DNA of 5,669 bases. It comes from JAGPUQ01 sp050250395. GTDB taxonomy: Bacteria; Pseudomonadota; Gammaproteobacteria; Pseudomonadales; Porticoccaceae. The stretch covers positions 1-5,669 of the forward strand of contig JBFWOQ010000088.1 of the NCBI GenBank assembly GCA_050250395.1, in the 5' to 3' direction. The notes below the pieces were generated by a model. It saw nothing but the letters and a program-made list of their open reading frames with translations, was not told where the DNA came from and did no database searches. Shown piece by piece: positions 1-5,669 of the stretch. Both the position numbers and the translations under genes were made by a program. How positions within the stretch are numbered: position 1 is the first letter of the stretch; each line of letters opens with the position of its first letter.

Positions 1-952
1 GCCCGGCATAGGTGCCTGTGAACACGCCTGCCGCTGTGTGTGCGGCGAGCTGCGTCGCGCAAACATCATGTGCCAGAGCGGCAAGCTCGTCTGCGTTCTC
101 GGCCATCGTGATGTTGGACAGGTAGCGTCGGCCCGAGCGCAGCATTGCCCGCTCGTCGCGGTCTTGCAGGACACTCTCCAGCCAACCCTCCGGCAGCAGC
201 GAGACCACGAACGGTGGCAGCCTGCCCGGCATCGTCTGGCGGATGACCGGCGGCGTGGGCACGCCGTCGTCGGCTTGCGACCACCGCCATTCAAAGCCGT
301 CATGAACGAGGGTGCCGATGGGCTGTGCGTGCCATGCCACGTTCAAGGCGAACGCGGCCTTGTTGCGCGCGGTCGCAATCGAAGGACCGCGCAGCAAGCA
401 CTTCTCCGCTCCCTCACCCTCGCGGTACCAGTCATTCTCACGGGCCAGCGCCCATACGGCGTCGCTTGCCGCCTTCGGACCGCCGTATTCCTGAGTGAGG
501 CGGCCGGCAATGGCCTCGCGCGTCGCCGCATCGATGGATGCGGCATGTTCGCTGCGCAGGCGAAAGCACTCCAGGAACCGCTGGCGGATCGAGGAGACCT
601 GGACGGAGAATTCGCCCAGGCTGTCGGCAACGGTAGCCGAAGCGAGCGAGGGCTTGGCCGGCGCCTTGTTCTGAACGATTTCAAGGGCACGCAGACGCGT
701 GCGCTGCACGCGCGGCCCGCTCAGGTACAGGCGTCCATCTCGGGTCGGCCCCAGCAGGACGGCGCTGGCTGCCGAGAGATAGGTCTTGGGATAGAGGTAG
801 CGGCCAATGCGGACGGCATAGGTGAGGACGGCTTGATCGATGTCATCGGCGGCATCGACGTAGATGCCGCGCATCAACTGGACGAGCTTGCCCGTCTCGG
901 CCAAGTAGTGGCTGCGGGTCTTGTCGATGGTCTCGCCGACGAGGTGCAGCAT
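1..952 (-). CDS. HipA-family toxin with AbiEi-like N-terminal domain (3' end cut off by window)
   Basis: The minus frame is open from an ATG at 952 to the left edge, giving 317 residues with no stop. Residues 1 to about 110 read as an AbiEi-like regulatory region: it opens MLHLVGETIDKT and contains RGIYVDA and YLSAASAVLLGPTRDGRLYLSG. From about residue 200 there is a HipA N-terminal domain: a strand like NVAWHAQPIGTLVHDG, then LPPFVVSLLPEGW near 246-257 and SNITM near 279-283. HipA proteins are Ser/Thr kinases that inhibit growth, for example by phosphorylating aminoacyl-tRNA synthetases; the kinase core would lie beyond the window, and I would expect roughly 600 residues in all. The start is fixed by an in-frame TAG at 956-958, just upstream of the first ATG. 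The Shine-Dalgarno match is poor. No HTH antitoxin gene precedes it. The HipA assignment is good; the N-terminal domain name comes from pattern memory. Confidence 0.85.
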   Translation of the reverse strand, partial: MLHLVGETIDKTRSHYLAETGKLVQLMRGIYVDAADDIDQAVLTYAVRIGRYLYPKTYLSAASAVLLGPTRDGRLYLSGPRVQRTRLRALEIVQNKAPAKPSLASATVADSLGEFSVQVSSIRQRFLECFRLRSEHAASIDAATREAIAGRLTQEYGGPKAASDAVWALARENDWYREGEGAEKCLLRGPSIATARNKAAFALNVAWHAQPIGTLVHDGFEWRWSQADDGVPTPPVIRQTMPGRLPPFVVSLLPEGWLESVLQDRDERAMLRSGRRYLSNITMAENADELAALAHDVCATQLAAHTAAGVFTGTYAG

Positions 953-965
953 TGTCTAACCGTTG

Positions 966-980
966 CGTATTTCAGATACG
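966..980. promoter_or_regulatory. Palindromic operator site 1 (toxin-proximal)
   Basis: The site reads CGTAT-TTCAG-ATACG, a perfect 5-bp inverted repeat around a 5-bp spacer. It ends 14 bp upstream of the toxin start codon, where a bound repressor would block transcription of that gene. Site 2 matches it at 14 of 15 positions. Toxin-antitoxin regulators commonly bind such paired palindromes; binding here is inferred. Confidence 0.65.
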
Positions 981-983
981 GGA

Positions 984-1012
984 AAGTTAGCATTTTGCAG
1001 AGAACTAAGCAA
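984..1012 (-). promoter_or_regulatory. Weak candidate promoter for the HipA-like gene
   Basis: Reading the minus strand, TTGCTT (1012-1007) and TAACTT (989-984) are separated by 17 bp. Each matches the sigma-70 consensus at only three of six positions. The location is sensible: the pair lies in the AT-rich core between the two palindromes, and initiation would fall inside operator site 1. The assignment rests on position more than on match quality. Confidence 0.25.
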
Positions 1013-1028
1013 GAATAGAGAACGTTCC

Positions 1029-1043
1029 CGTATTTCACATACG
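1029..1043. promoter_or_regulatory. Palindromic operator site 2 (distal)
   Basis: The site reads CGTAT-TTCAC-ATACG, identical to site 1 except for one spacer base. The centres of the two sites are 63 bp apart, about six helical turns, so both would face the same side of the DNA. Flanking bases extend the pair into an inverted repeat (963-984 with 1025-1046), in which TTGCGTAT and TACGGGAA are matched by TTCCCGTA and ATACGCAA, giving 16 matches of 22. Confidence 0.65.
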
Positions 1044-1057
1044 CAATAGTTGTGCTT

Positions 1058-1135
1058 GCCGTTGTTCCCGCGTTGTGCCAGAACGCATTGACATCCACGA
1101 AACAAGTCGCGGCCTTCACGGTTGGGAACAACGGC
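1058..1135. repeat. Perfect 12-bp inverted repeat with 54-bp spacer
   Basis: GCCGTTGTTCCC (1058-1069) is the exact reverse complement of GGGAACAACGGC (1124-1135). Directly inside the left arm is a small hairpin, GCGTT (1070-1074) with AACGC (1082-1086) around a 7-base loop. If transcribed toward slyD this would fold as a closed, branched 78-nt structure ending 63 bases before the start codon. It could equally be a DNA site. Its function is unknown. Confidence 0.55.
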
Positions 1136-1186
1136 GGTTCGATTTCGGTGTCGCGGCCGATGTATTACCCTTGCCTGCCCATTCCC

Positions 1187-1190
1187 GGAG
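1187..1190 (+). promoter_or_regulatory. Ribosome binding site deciding the slyD-like start
   Basis: GGAG lies 8 bases before the ATG at 1199 but only 2 bases before the ATG at 1193. This favours 1199, giving MIKKDTVV rather than MPMIKKDTVV, which also aligns better with SlyD N-termini. Confidence 0.6.
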
Positions 1191-1198
1191 CCATGCCG

Positions 1199-1684
1199 AT
1201 GATCAAGAAGGACACGGTGGTATCGATCCACTACACGCTGACCGATAATGCCGGTCAGACCATCGATTCCTCGCGCGGCGAGAACGCCGAGCCGCTGACC
1301 TTTCTGCACGGCCACGGCAACCTGATTCCAGGGGTGGAACGCGCGCTCGAAGGCCACCAGGTCGGCGACCGGTTGAACGCGGTGATCGCACCGGAAGACG
1401 GCTATGGGCTGCGCGACGAAGACGCGATCCAGCGTATTCCCAAAAAGTATTTCCGCGATGCCGAGCAATTGCGCCCAGGCATGCAAACGGTGATCCAGAC
1501 CCAGCAGGGCCAGCACCAGGTGACCGTGGTCAAGGTCGGCAGCAGTGTGGTCGACGTCGATGGCAACCACCCGCTGGCCGGGATGACGCTGAATTTCGAT
1601 ATGGAAGTGGTGGCGGTACGCGAGGCCAGCGCCGAGGAATTGGCCCACGGCCACGTTCATGGTCCGGGTGGCCACCATCACTGA
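1199..1684 (+). CDS. slyD: SlyD-like FKBP-type peptidyl-prolyl cis-trans isomerase
   Basis: The 161-residue cytoplasmic protein catalyses cis-trans isomerisation of X-Pro bonds and acts as a chaperone. In SlyD proteins it also donates nickel for hydrogenase or urease maturation. Residues 1-69 and about 121-142 form the FKBP core, with DSS at 23-25, FLHGHGNLIPGVERALEG at 35-52 and GYG at 68-70. Residues about 70-120 form the insert-in-flap chaperone domain, with RIPKKYF at 79-85. VDGNHPLAGMTLNFDMEVV (120-138) closely matches E. coli SlyD. The tail ELAHGHVHGPGGHHH is a short histidine-rich metal site; the cysteines and long extension of E. coli SlyD are missing, so metal capacity is probably lower. 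The open frame runs upstream to 1052, but that part has no SlyD similarity. No signal peptide is visible. Some databases would call this simply an FKBP-type isomerase. Confidence 0.93.
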   Translation: MIKKDTVVSIHYTLTDNAGQTIDSSRGENAEPLTFLHGHGNLIPGVERALEGHQVGDRLNAVIAPEDGYGLRDEDAIQRIPKKYFRDAEQLRPGMQTVIQTQQGQHQVTVVKVGSSVVDVDGNHPLAGMTLNFDMEVVAVREASAEELAHGHVHGPGGHHH

Positions 1685-1725
1685 GTGTTGGTGAATATTT
1701 CGCCTGCCAGCATGGCCACGGTGGT

Positions 1726-1752
1726 GTTGCGCTTCGCTGCGCTCAGCACAAC
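1726..1752. repeat. REP-like palindrome, complete copy
   Basis: It begins GTTGCGCTTCGCTGCGC and ends GCACAAC, so the outer seven bases on each side pair with one mismatch (GTTGCGC with GCACAAC). A GCGC-TTCGCT-GCGC hairpin lies inside. It sits 41 bp after the slyD-like stop codon, a typical place for a REP element that stabilises transcript ends. I recall similar palindromes in many proteobacterial intergenic regions, but have not verified this. Confidence 0.6.
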
Positions 1753-1773
1753 CTATGATCCGCGGTGTTGCTT

Positions 1774-1790
1774 GTTGCGCTTCGCTGCGC
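1774..1790. repeat. REP-like palindrome, partial second copy
   Basis: The 17 bases GTTGCGCTTCGCTGCGC repeat exactly, 48 bp after the first copy, but the GCACAAC end is missing. It lies 31 bp upstream of the oxidoreductase start and would place a hairpin in that gene's leader. Confidence 0.5.
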
Positions 1791-1821
1791 CGGCCTTGGT
1801 TGTCCGGTTTGGCGCGGCGCC

Positions 1822-3078
1822 ATGAGTCAGACCCGACAATACGACGTGGCGATCATTGGTGGCGGGGTGATCGGCCTGGCCCTGGCCCTGCACCTGCTCG
1901 ACGCTGGCCGCAGTGTGCTGGTGCTGGAGCAGGGCGGCGTCGGCAGCGGTGCCTCGCACGGCAATTGCGGCACGATCACGCCCTCGCATGCGCTGCCGCT
2001 GTCCCTGCCCGGGATGATCGGACAGGCACTGCGCTGGATGGCCGCGCGCGATGCGCCGTTTTACGTGCAGCCGCGATTGGATTTCGAACTGCTGTCCTGG
2101 CTGCTCGGTTTCGCCCGGCGCTGCAACTGGGAAACCGCGCGGCGCGTGGGCCGGGCACGCGCCGAACTGCTCACCCATTCGCGGCTATGGCTTGCAGAAC
2201 TGATCGCGCGCGAGCAGATCGCGTGTGAATTCGTCGAGAGTGGACTGCTGACCGTGTTCGGCAGTCAGCAGGCGTTCGATCGCTCGCGCTATCTGGAACG
2301 CGAATTGCCCGCAATCGGCATTGCGATCGAGGCCTGGACGCCGGCCCAGGTGCAGGCCGCCGAACCCGCGCTCAAACCCGGCCTGGTCGCCGGACATTGG
2401 TACCCGGGCGACGCCAGGCTGCGTCCGGATCGTTTCGTGGTGGCACTGGCCGAGCGCGTGCGCGGCCGTGGTGGCGAGATTCGCGAACAGGCGCGGGTCG
2501 ATCGATTCCAGCAGGCCGGAGATGGCCTAGCGGCGGTCGTCGCCGGCCAGACGATCGTCGCCAGCCAGATCGTGTTGTGTGCCGGTTCCTGGTCGCCGGG
2601 GCTGACCCGGGCGCTGGGGCTGCGCATTCCCTTGCAGCCTGGCAAGGGCTATTCGATCACCTATTCCCGACCCGGGCTTTGCCCGACGCTGCCGCTGGTA
2701 TTACGTGAACCCAGCGTCTGCGTGACCAGTTGGGGCAGTGGCTACCGACTCGGCAGCACCATGGAGTTCGCTGGCTTCGATGCCAGCTTGAACCGGGTGC
2801 GCCTGGATGCCCTGGTGCGTGGCGCGCGGCGTTTTCTGATCGAGCCCGAGGGTCCGGCGCGGATCGAGGAATGGGGCGGCTGGCGGCCGATGAGCGTGGA
2901 CGAGCTGCCGATCATCGGCGCGTCCAGCCGATTTGCGAATCTGCACTACGCGACCGGCCACGGCATGCTCGGGGTGAGCATGGCGGTAGCCACCGGCCGC
3001 CTGCTCGCCGCTGCCCTGTGTGGGCGGGTGCCGGAGCTCGATCTCGGTCCTTACGCGCCGCGGCGCTTCGGGCTGTAG
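1822..3078 (+). CDS. DadA-like FAD-dependent amino acid oxidoreductase
   Basis: The 418-residue protein belongs to the DAO superfamily of flavoproteins that oxidise amines or D-amino acids to imino acids. The N-terminus DVAIIGGGVIGLALALHLL carries the dinucleotide motif GGGVIG at 13-18, with acidic E36 after the second strand to bind the FAD ribose, then GSGASHGN at 41-48. The C-terminal FAD contact region is GWRPMSVDELPIIG (353-366) and ATGHGMLG (377-384), in the arrangement of D-amino acid dehydrogenase DadA, which is of similar length. The start at 1822 gives the standard N-terminus; the frame extends to 1765, but that stretch overlaps the REP copy. The Shine-Dalgarno sequence is poor. No signal peptide is visible, and the enzyme is probably cytoplasmic or peripheral at the inner membrane. 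The substrate cannot be read from the sequence; D-amino acids, D-hydroxyproline or another secondary amine are possible, and no neighbour decides it. Confidence 0.85.
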   Translation: MSQTRQYDVAIIGGGVIGLALALHLLDAGRSVLVLEQGGVGSGASHGNCGTITPSHALPLSLPGMIGQALRWMAARDAPFYVQPRLDFELLSWLLGFARRCNWETARRVGRARAELLTHSRLWLAELIAREQIACEFVESGLLTVFGSQQAFDRSRYLERELPAIGIAIEAWTPAQVQAAEPALKPGLVAGHWYPGDARLRPDRFVVALAERVRGRGGEIREQARVDRFQQAGDGLAAVVAGQTIVASQIVLCAGSWSPGLTRALGLRIPLQPGKGYSITYSRPGLCPTLPLVLREPSVCVTSWGSGYRLGSTMEFAGFDASLNRVRLDALVRGARRFLIEPEGPARIEEWGGWRPMSVDELPIIGASSRFANLHYATGHGMLGVSMAVATGRLLAAALCGRVPELDLGPYAPRRFGL

Positions 3079-3204
3079 CCAGACACACCCATCACGGCTT
3101 TGACCGCTGGCGACGGCGACTTCCATGCTGACCGAGGCGCGTGCACTTCTGCGCTCGCCAATCTACCCATGGTTGTGCTACAAATTGTCACCGAGGTGCA
3201 CTTT

Positions 3205-3213
3205 GGGGGAAGG
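3205..3213 (+). promoter_or_regulatory. Strong ribosome binding site deciding the phospholipase start
   Basis: The purine run GGGGGAAGG ends 3 bases before the ATG at 3217 (its GGGGGA part is 6 bases away). This selects 3217 over the in-frame ATGs at 3100 and 3169, which lack such a sequence. Confidence 0.65.
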
Positions 3214-3216
3214 CGC

Positions 3217-4845
3217 ATGGGGAAATTATTCGATGCATCGATTCTGGAGTTGCCATCCGCAGTGGCCGATCCAGAGGACGCGCCTGCGGCCACGAACACG
3301 TCAGTAGGGCTGTGTTTTTCCGGTGGTGGCAGTCGTGCGCTGTGCTGCGCACTCGGGCAATTGCGTGGACTTCGGCACCTTGGCTTGATCGACCAGACTT
3401 TTGTCATTTCATCGGTTTCCGGCGGTACCTGGGCATCCAGCCTTTTCACCTATTTGCCCGCGCGTATTTCCGACGATGATTTTCTCGGCGGCATCGAGCT
3501 CGACCCGGCGGCCATCACCATCTGGGGCAAGGGACCGGCGGCGCTCGATGATCTGCCGCCGAACTATCTGGGCCGGGTACCGACCGGGCTTGGCGCCCTG
3601 GGCGATATCGACGAGATCATCCGGCTGAAAGAATGTTACGACTATCCCAACAACGACCTGTGGCAGGGCCTGATCGGCGACAAGGTGCTTGCACCGTTTG
3701 GCCTGTGGTCCCCGAACGAGCAGGGCTTCGATCCGCGGTTCATCACCTGGAACGCCGCGCAGCGGGACGCGGTGATCCGCCGCAACCCGGGGCTGCGCCG
3801 CGATCAGTTTCTGACCGTGGAGCGCAAGCGCCCGTTCCTGGTGATGAATACCAGCCTGTTCCTGGACCAGCAGACCCGCGCCGATCTGGTGCCGTTCGAA
3901 GCCAATTTCTCGCTGGGGGTGCGGGGCTTCTTTCCGGCGCACGGCGGGCAGAGCGGGGATGTCGGCGGCGGCCTGCTCGCGTCTTTCGCCTTCACCGGAG
4001 ATTATCGCGGCGAATCGAATCCCGGCTTCGTAAGCAGCACGCCGCCGCCGCGTGCCTATTCGCTGGCCGATATCGTCGGCAGCAGCAGTGCCGCCTTTGC
4101 CCAGGTGGCGGAGGAGAAATATCCGGAACTGTCCGGTCTGGTGCCGCGTTACAACTACTGGCCGGTGCGCAATCGCGCCAGGACGCCGGCCCAGGACTAC
4201 CGCTTTGCTGATGGCGGCAGTCTGGAGAATCTGGGCTTAAACGCCTTGTTGGCGCGTGGGCTGCGGCGGTTGGTGGTATTCGTCAACACCGATGAAGCGG
4301 TACGCAGCGAAGCCGGCGAGATCGTGCTATCCAGCGATCTGCCGCCGCTGTTCGGCTTGCAACCCTTCTTATCCGGACGCGGTTACGTGGCCTATGGCCC
4401 GAACCAGCCCGGCAGCGGCGCCAACCGTCTGTTTCGGCATAACCAGGTTTTCTCGACGGCCGATTTCGCCAAACTGCAAAAGGCGCTGTGGTCGGCCAAA
4501 CAGTCGCAGGGGACGGTGATGGCGGCGCAGCGGCTGGAGGTTCTGCCGAATCCGTGGTTCGGGATCGAGGGTGGCTACCTGGTCGATGTGCTGTGGATTT
4601 ACAACGACTTCGTGCCGGCCTGGTGGAAGGGGCTGCACGAAGCCGTGCGGCTGTTCATCGACGCGGAAAGCCTGGACGACTTCCCGCTCTACAATACTTT
4701 TACCCAACTGGAATTGTCGCGCTATCTGGTCAATGCGCTGGCGCATCTGTCGGCCTGGAATGTTGCGTCTGATTCCACCCTGGGCCACCCGGGGTTCAGC
4801 AATGCGGACATGTTGCGTCGGCTGTTCGCGGGCCGCCAATCCTGA
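3217..4845 (+). CDS. cPLA2/phospholipase B-like serine esterase (patatin-like fold)
   Basis: The 542-residue protein carries the parts of a Ser-Asp dyad phospholipase. VGLCFSGGGSRA at 30-41 supplies the glycine-rich oxyanion hole. SSVSGGTW at 65-72 holds the nucleophile S68, and FADGGSLENLGL supplies D332 of the DGG motif. The SGGTW form is typical of cytosolic PLA2 and fungal phospholipase B rather than the GxSxG elbow of plant patatin. VGSSSAAFAQV (about 288-298) resembles the conserved helix before the Asp. Such enzymes cleave acyl chains from phospholipids or lysophospholipids. No signal peptide, lipobox or clear transmembrane helix is seen, so it is probably cytosolic or translocated by an unconventional route. 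Aromatic-rich C-terminal segments (LWIYNDFVPAWW) might touch the membrane. The gap to the upstream gene is 138 bp, so it may have its own promoter, though I see no convincing one. Function beyond esterase class is inferred. Confidence 0.8.
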   Translation: MGKLFDASILELPSAVADPEDAPAATNTSVGLCFSGGGSRALCCALGQLRGLRHLGLIDQTFVISSVSGGTWASSLFTYLPARISDDDFLGGIELDPAAITIWGKGPAALDDLPPNYLGRVPTGLGALGDIDEIIRLKECYDYPNNDLWQGLIGDKVLAPFGLWSPNEQGFDPRFITWNAAQRDAVIRRNPGLRRDQFLTVERKRPFLVMNTSLFLDQQTRADLVPFEANFSLGVRGFFPAHGGQSGDVGGGLLASFAFTGDYRGESNPGFVSSTPPPRAYSLADIVGSSSAAFAQVAEEKYPELSGLVPRYNYWPVRNRARTPAQDYRFADGGSLENLGLNALLARGLRRLVVFVNTDEAVRSEAGEIVLSSDLPPLFGLQPFLSGRGYVAYGPNQPGSGANRLFRHNQVFSTADFAKLQKALWSAKQSQGTVMAAQRLEVLPNPWFGIEGGYLVDVLWIYNDFVPAWWKGLHEAVRLFIDAESLDDFPLYNTFTQLELSRYLVNALAHLSAWNVASDSTLGHPGFSNADMLRRLFAGRQS

Positions 4846-4855
4846 GCTGATCGGT

Positions 4856-4877
4856 CGCGGCCGGCATGGCGGCCGCG
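4856..4877. terminator. GC-rich hairpin between convergent genes
   Basis: CGCGGCCG (4856-4863) pairs perfectly with CGGCCGCG (4870-4877) around the 6-base loop GCATGG. It begins 11 bases after the phospholipase stop and ends 5 bases before the end of the opposing amidohydrolase, so it could serve both directions. Only TTT at 4880-4882 follows on the plus strand and there is no T-tract on the minus side, so it is not a classic intrinsic terminator. Confidence 0.45.
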
Positions 4878-4881
4878 GGTT

Positions 4882-5669
4882 TCAAGGACGTTTGCCGGCC
4901 TGATAGACGATCTGGCCATCGACCCAGGTGGAGCGGATCGCGAGTGCGGGCAACTGCGCGGCCGGCACGGTCAGCGGATCGGCGTCCAGCAACACGAAGT
5001 CGGCGCGATGGCCGGGGCTGAGTTCGCCGACTTCGGTCTCGGCAAAGCCTGCGTAAGCGGCATCGTCGGTGAAGCCGTGCAGGGCCTGCTCGATGCTCAG
5101 GCGTTCGGCTGGAAGCCAGCCCCCCGCGGGTTGTCCGAGCCGGTCCTGACGGCTGACCGCCGCATACAGGCCGAGGCGCGGGTCGCTCAATTCCACCGGA
5201 AAATCCGAACCCAGGGCGAGGCGTACGCCAGCGGCGCGAAACTGCTGCCAGGCGTAGGCGCCGGCCAGACGTTCGGCGCCGAGCCGGGCTTCCGCCCAGG
5301 GCATGTCCGAGGTCGCATGGGTTGGCTGCATCGAGGCGATCAGGCCGAGCCGGGCGAAGCGCGGGATGTCGCTCGGCGTGACGACCTGCGCGTGCTCGAT
5401 GCGGAAGCGGTGGTCGCTGTCGCTGCGTTTGCCGAGAACGCCGGCATAGGCATCGAGAACGATCTGGTTACCACGATCGCCGATCGCGTGGGTGGCGACC
5501 TGCAAGCCGCAGGCCTGGGCGCGCGCGACCAGTTTTTCGAAAACTTCCGGGGCAGTCACCAGCAGGCCGCGCTGGCCGGGGGCATCGCTGTAGTCGGCCT
5601 TGAGCGCGGCGCCGCGGCTGCCCAGTGCGCCATCGATGTACAGCTTCACCCCGGGCATGCCGAGCCGGC
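4882..5669 (-). CDS. YtcJ-like metal-dependent amidohydrolase (5' part beyond window)
   Basis: The minus frame is open from the right edge to a TGA at 4882-4884, giving 261 visible residues from the C-terminal half of an amidohydrolase. Counting from the Met encoded at 5656-5658, VKLYIDGALGSRGAAL at 4-19 is a hallmark of the Amidohydro_3/YtcJ group. THAIGDRGN (H57) and RIEHAQ (H89) supply metal-binding histidines, and LGSDFPVE (D152) the catalytic aspartate. ELSPGHRADFVLLDADPL followed by VDGQIVYQ is the usual C-terminal beta-domain. Family members are about 550 residues, so roughly half lies outside and the Met at 5658 is internal: RLG precedes it in frame. These zinc enzymes hydrolyse amide or ester bonds; the formamide deformylase NfdA is a characterised relative. 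The substrate is unknown. No signal peptide can be judged without the N-terminus. Confidence 0.88.
   Translation of the reverse strand, partial: RLGMPGVKLYIDGALGSRGAALKADYSDAPGQRGLLVTAPEVFEKLVARAQACGLQVATHAIGDRGNQIVLDAYAGVLGKRSDSDHRFRIEHAQVVTPSDIPRFARLGLIASMQPTHATSDMPWAEARLGAERLAGAYAWQQFRAAGVRLALGSDFPVELSDPRLGLYAAVSRQDRLGQPAGGWLPAERLSIEQALHGFTDDAAYAGFAETEVGELSPGHRADFVLLDADPLTVPAAQLPALAIRSTWVDGQIVYQAGKRP

Noticed and set aside
38..1018. 326-residue plus-strand open frame
   Set aside because: It lies opposite the HipA-like gene, has no recognisable motifs, and runs through both the start region of that gene and operator site 1. It is a by-product of high GC coding on the other strand.
963..1046. 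Short inverted-repeat transposable element (MITE)
   Set aside because: The arms could be terminal repeats, but there is no target-site duplication and each arm is itself a palindrome placed at a promoter, which fits operators better.
1088..1093. Perfect TTGACA as a -35 box for slyD
   Set aside because: No acceptable -10 element occurs 15-19 bp downstream (the sequence there is GC-rich), and the hexamer falls inside the spacer of the 12-bp inverted repeat.
874..1131. 85-residue minus-strand frame as a HipB-like antitoxin
   Set aside because: It covers the operators and overlaps the toxin start, and its translation shows no helix-turn-helix pattern.
956..1681. 241-residue minus-strand open frame
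   Set aside because: It is antisense to the clearly recognisable SlyD gene and spans the operator region; its His-rich composition is a shadow of the SlyD reading frame.
3409..3942. 177-residue minus-strand open frame
   Set aside because: It is antisense to the phospholipase catalytic region and has no family signature.

Overview
This is a GC-rich bacterial window (GC content in the sixties by eye) with five protein genes, two of them cut by the window edges. The gene families (a HipA-type toxin, a His-tailed SlyD-like isomerase, a DadA-like FAD oxidoreductase, a cPLA2-type phospholipase and a YtcJ-type amidohydrolase), together with a REP-like GC-rich palindrome, suggest a proteobacterium, probably a gammaproteobacterium of Xanthomonadales type. 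That placement is inference; no marker gene is present.

Layout: positions 1-952 (minus) hold the N-terminal 317 residues of a HipA-family kinase toxin fused behind an AbiEi-like N-terminal domain. The 246-bp divergent intergenic region (953-1198) is the richest part of the window. It has a locally AT-rich core flanked by two near-identical 15-bp palindromic sites (966-980 and 1029-1043), whose surroundings also form a large inverted repeat. A separate perfect 12-bp inverted repeat (1058-1069 / 1124-1135) follows. Rightward from there come slyD-like (1199-1684), a gap with one complete and one partial copy of a REP-like palindrome, a DadA-like oxidoreductase (1822-3078), and a cPLA2/phospholipase-B-like esterase (3217-4845). 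A GC-rich hairpin separates the last gene from the converging amidohydrolase (4882-5669, minus), which lacks its 5' part.

The toxin gene is probably autoregulated through the paired operators. No HipB-like antitoxin lies directly upstream of it, so the antitoxin function is either in the fused N-terminal domain, outside the window, or absent. The three plus-strand genes lie in the same direction but are separated by gaps of 137-138 bp, so they do not look like a tight operon, and no shared pathway is evident. The most unusual material is the toxin gene and its operator region; the remaining genes look like ordinary chromosomal metabolism and protein-folding genes. I see no tRNA, rRNA, CRISPR array or insertion sequence, and no stretch above 300 bases lacks a gene.
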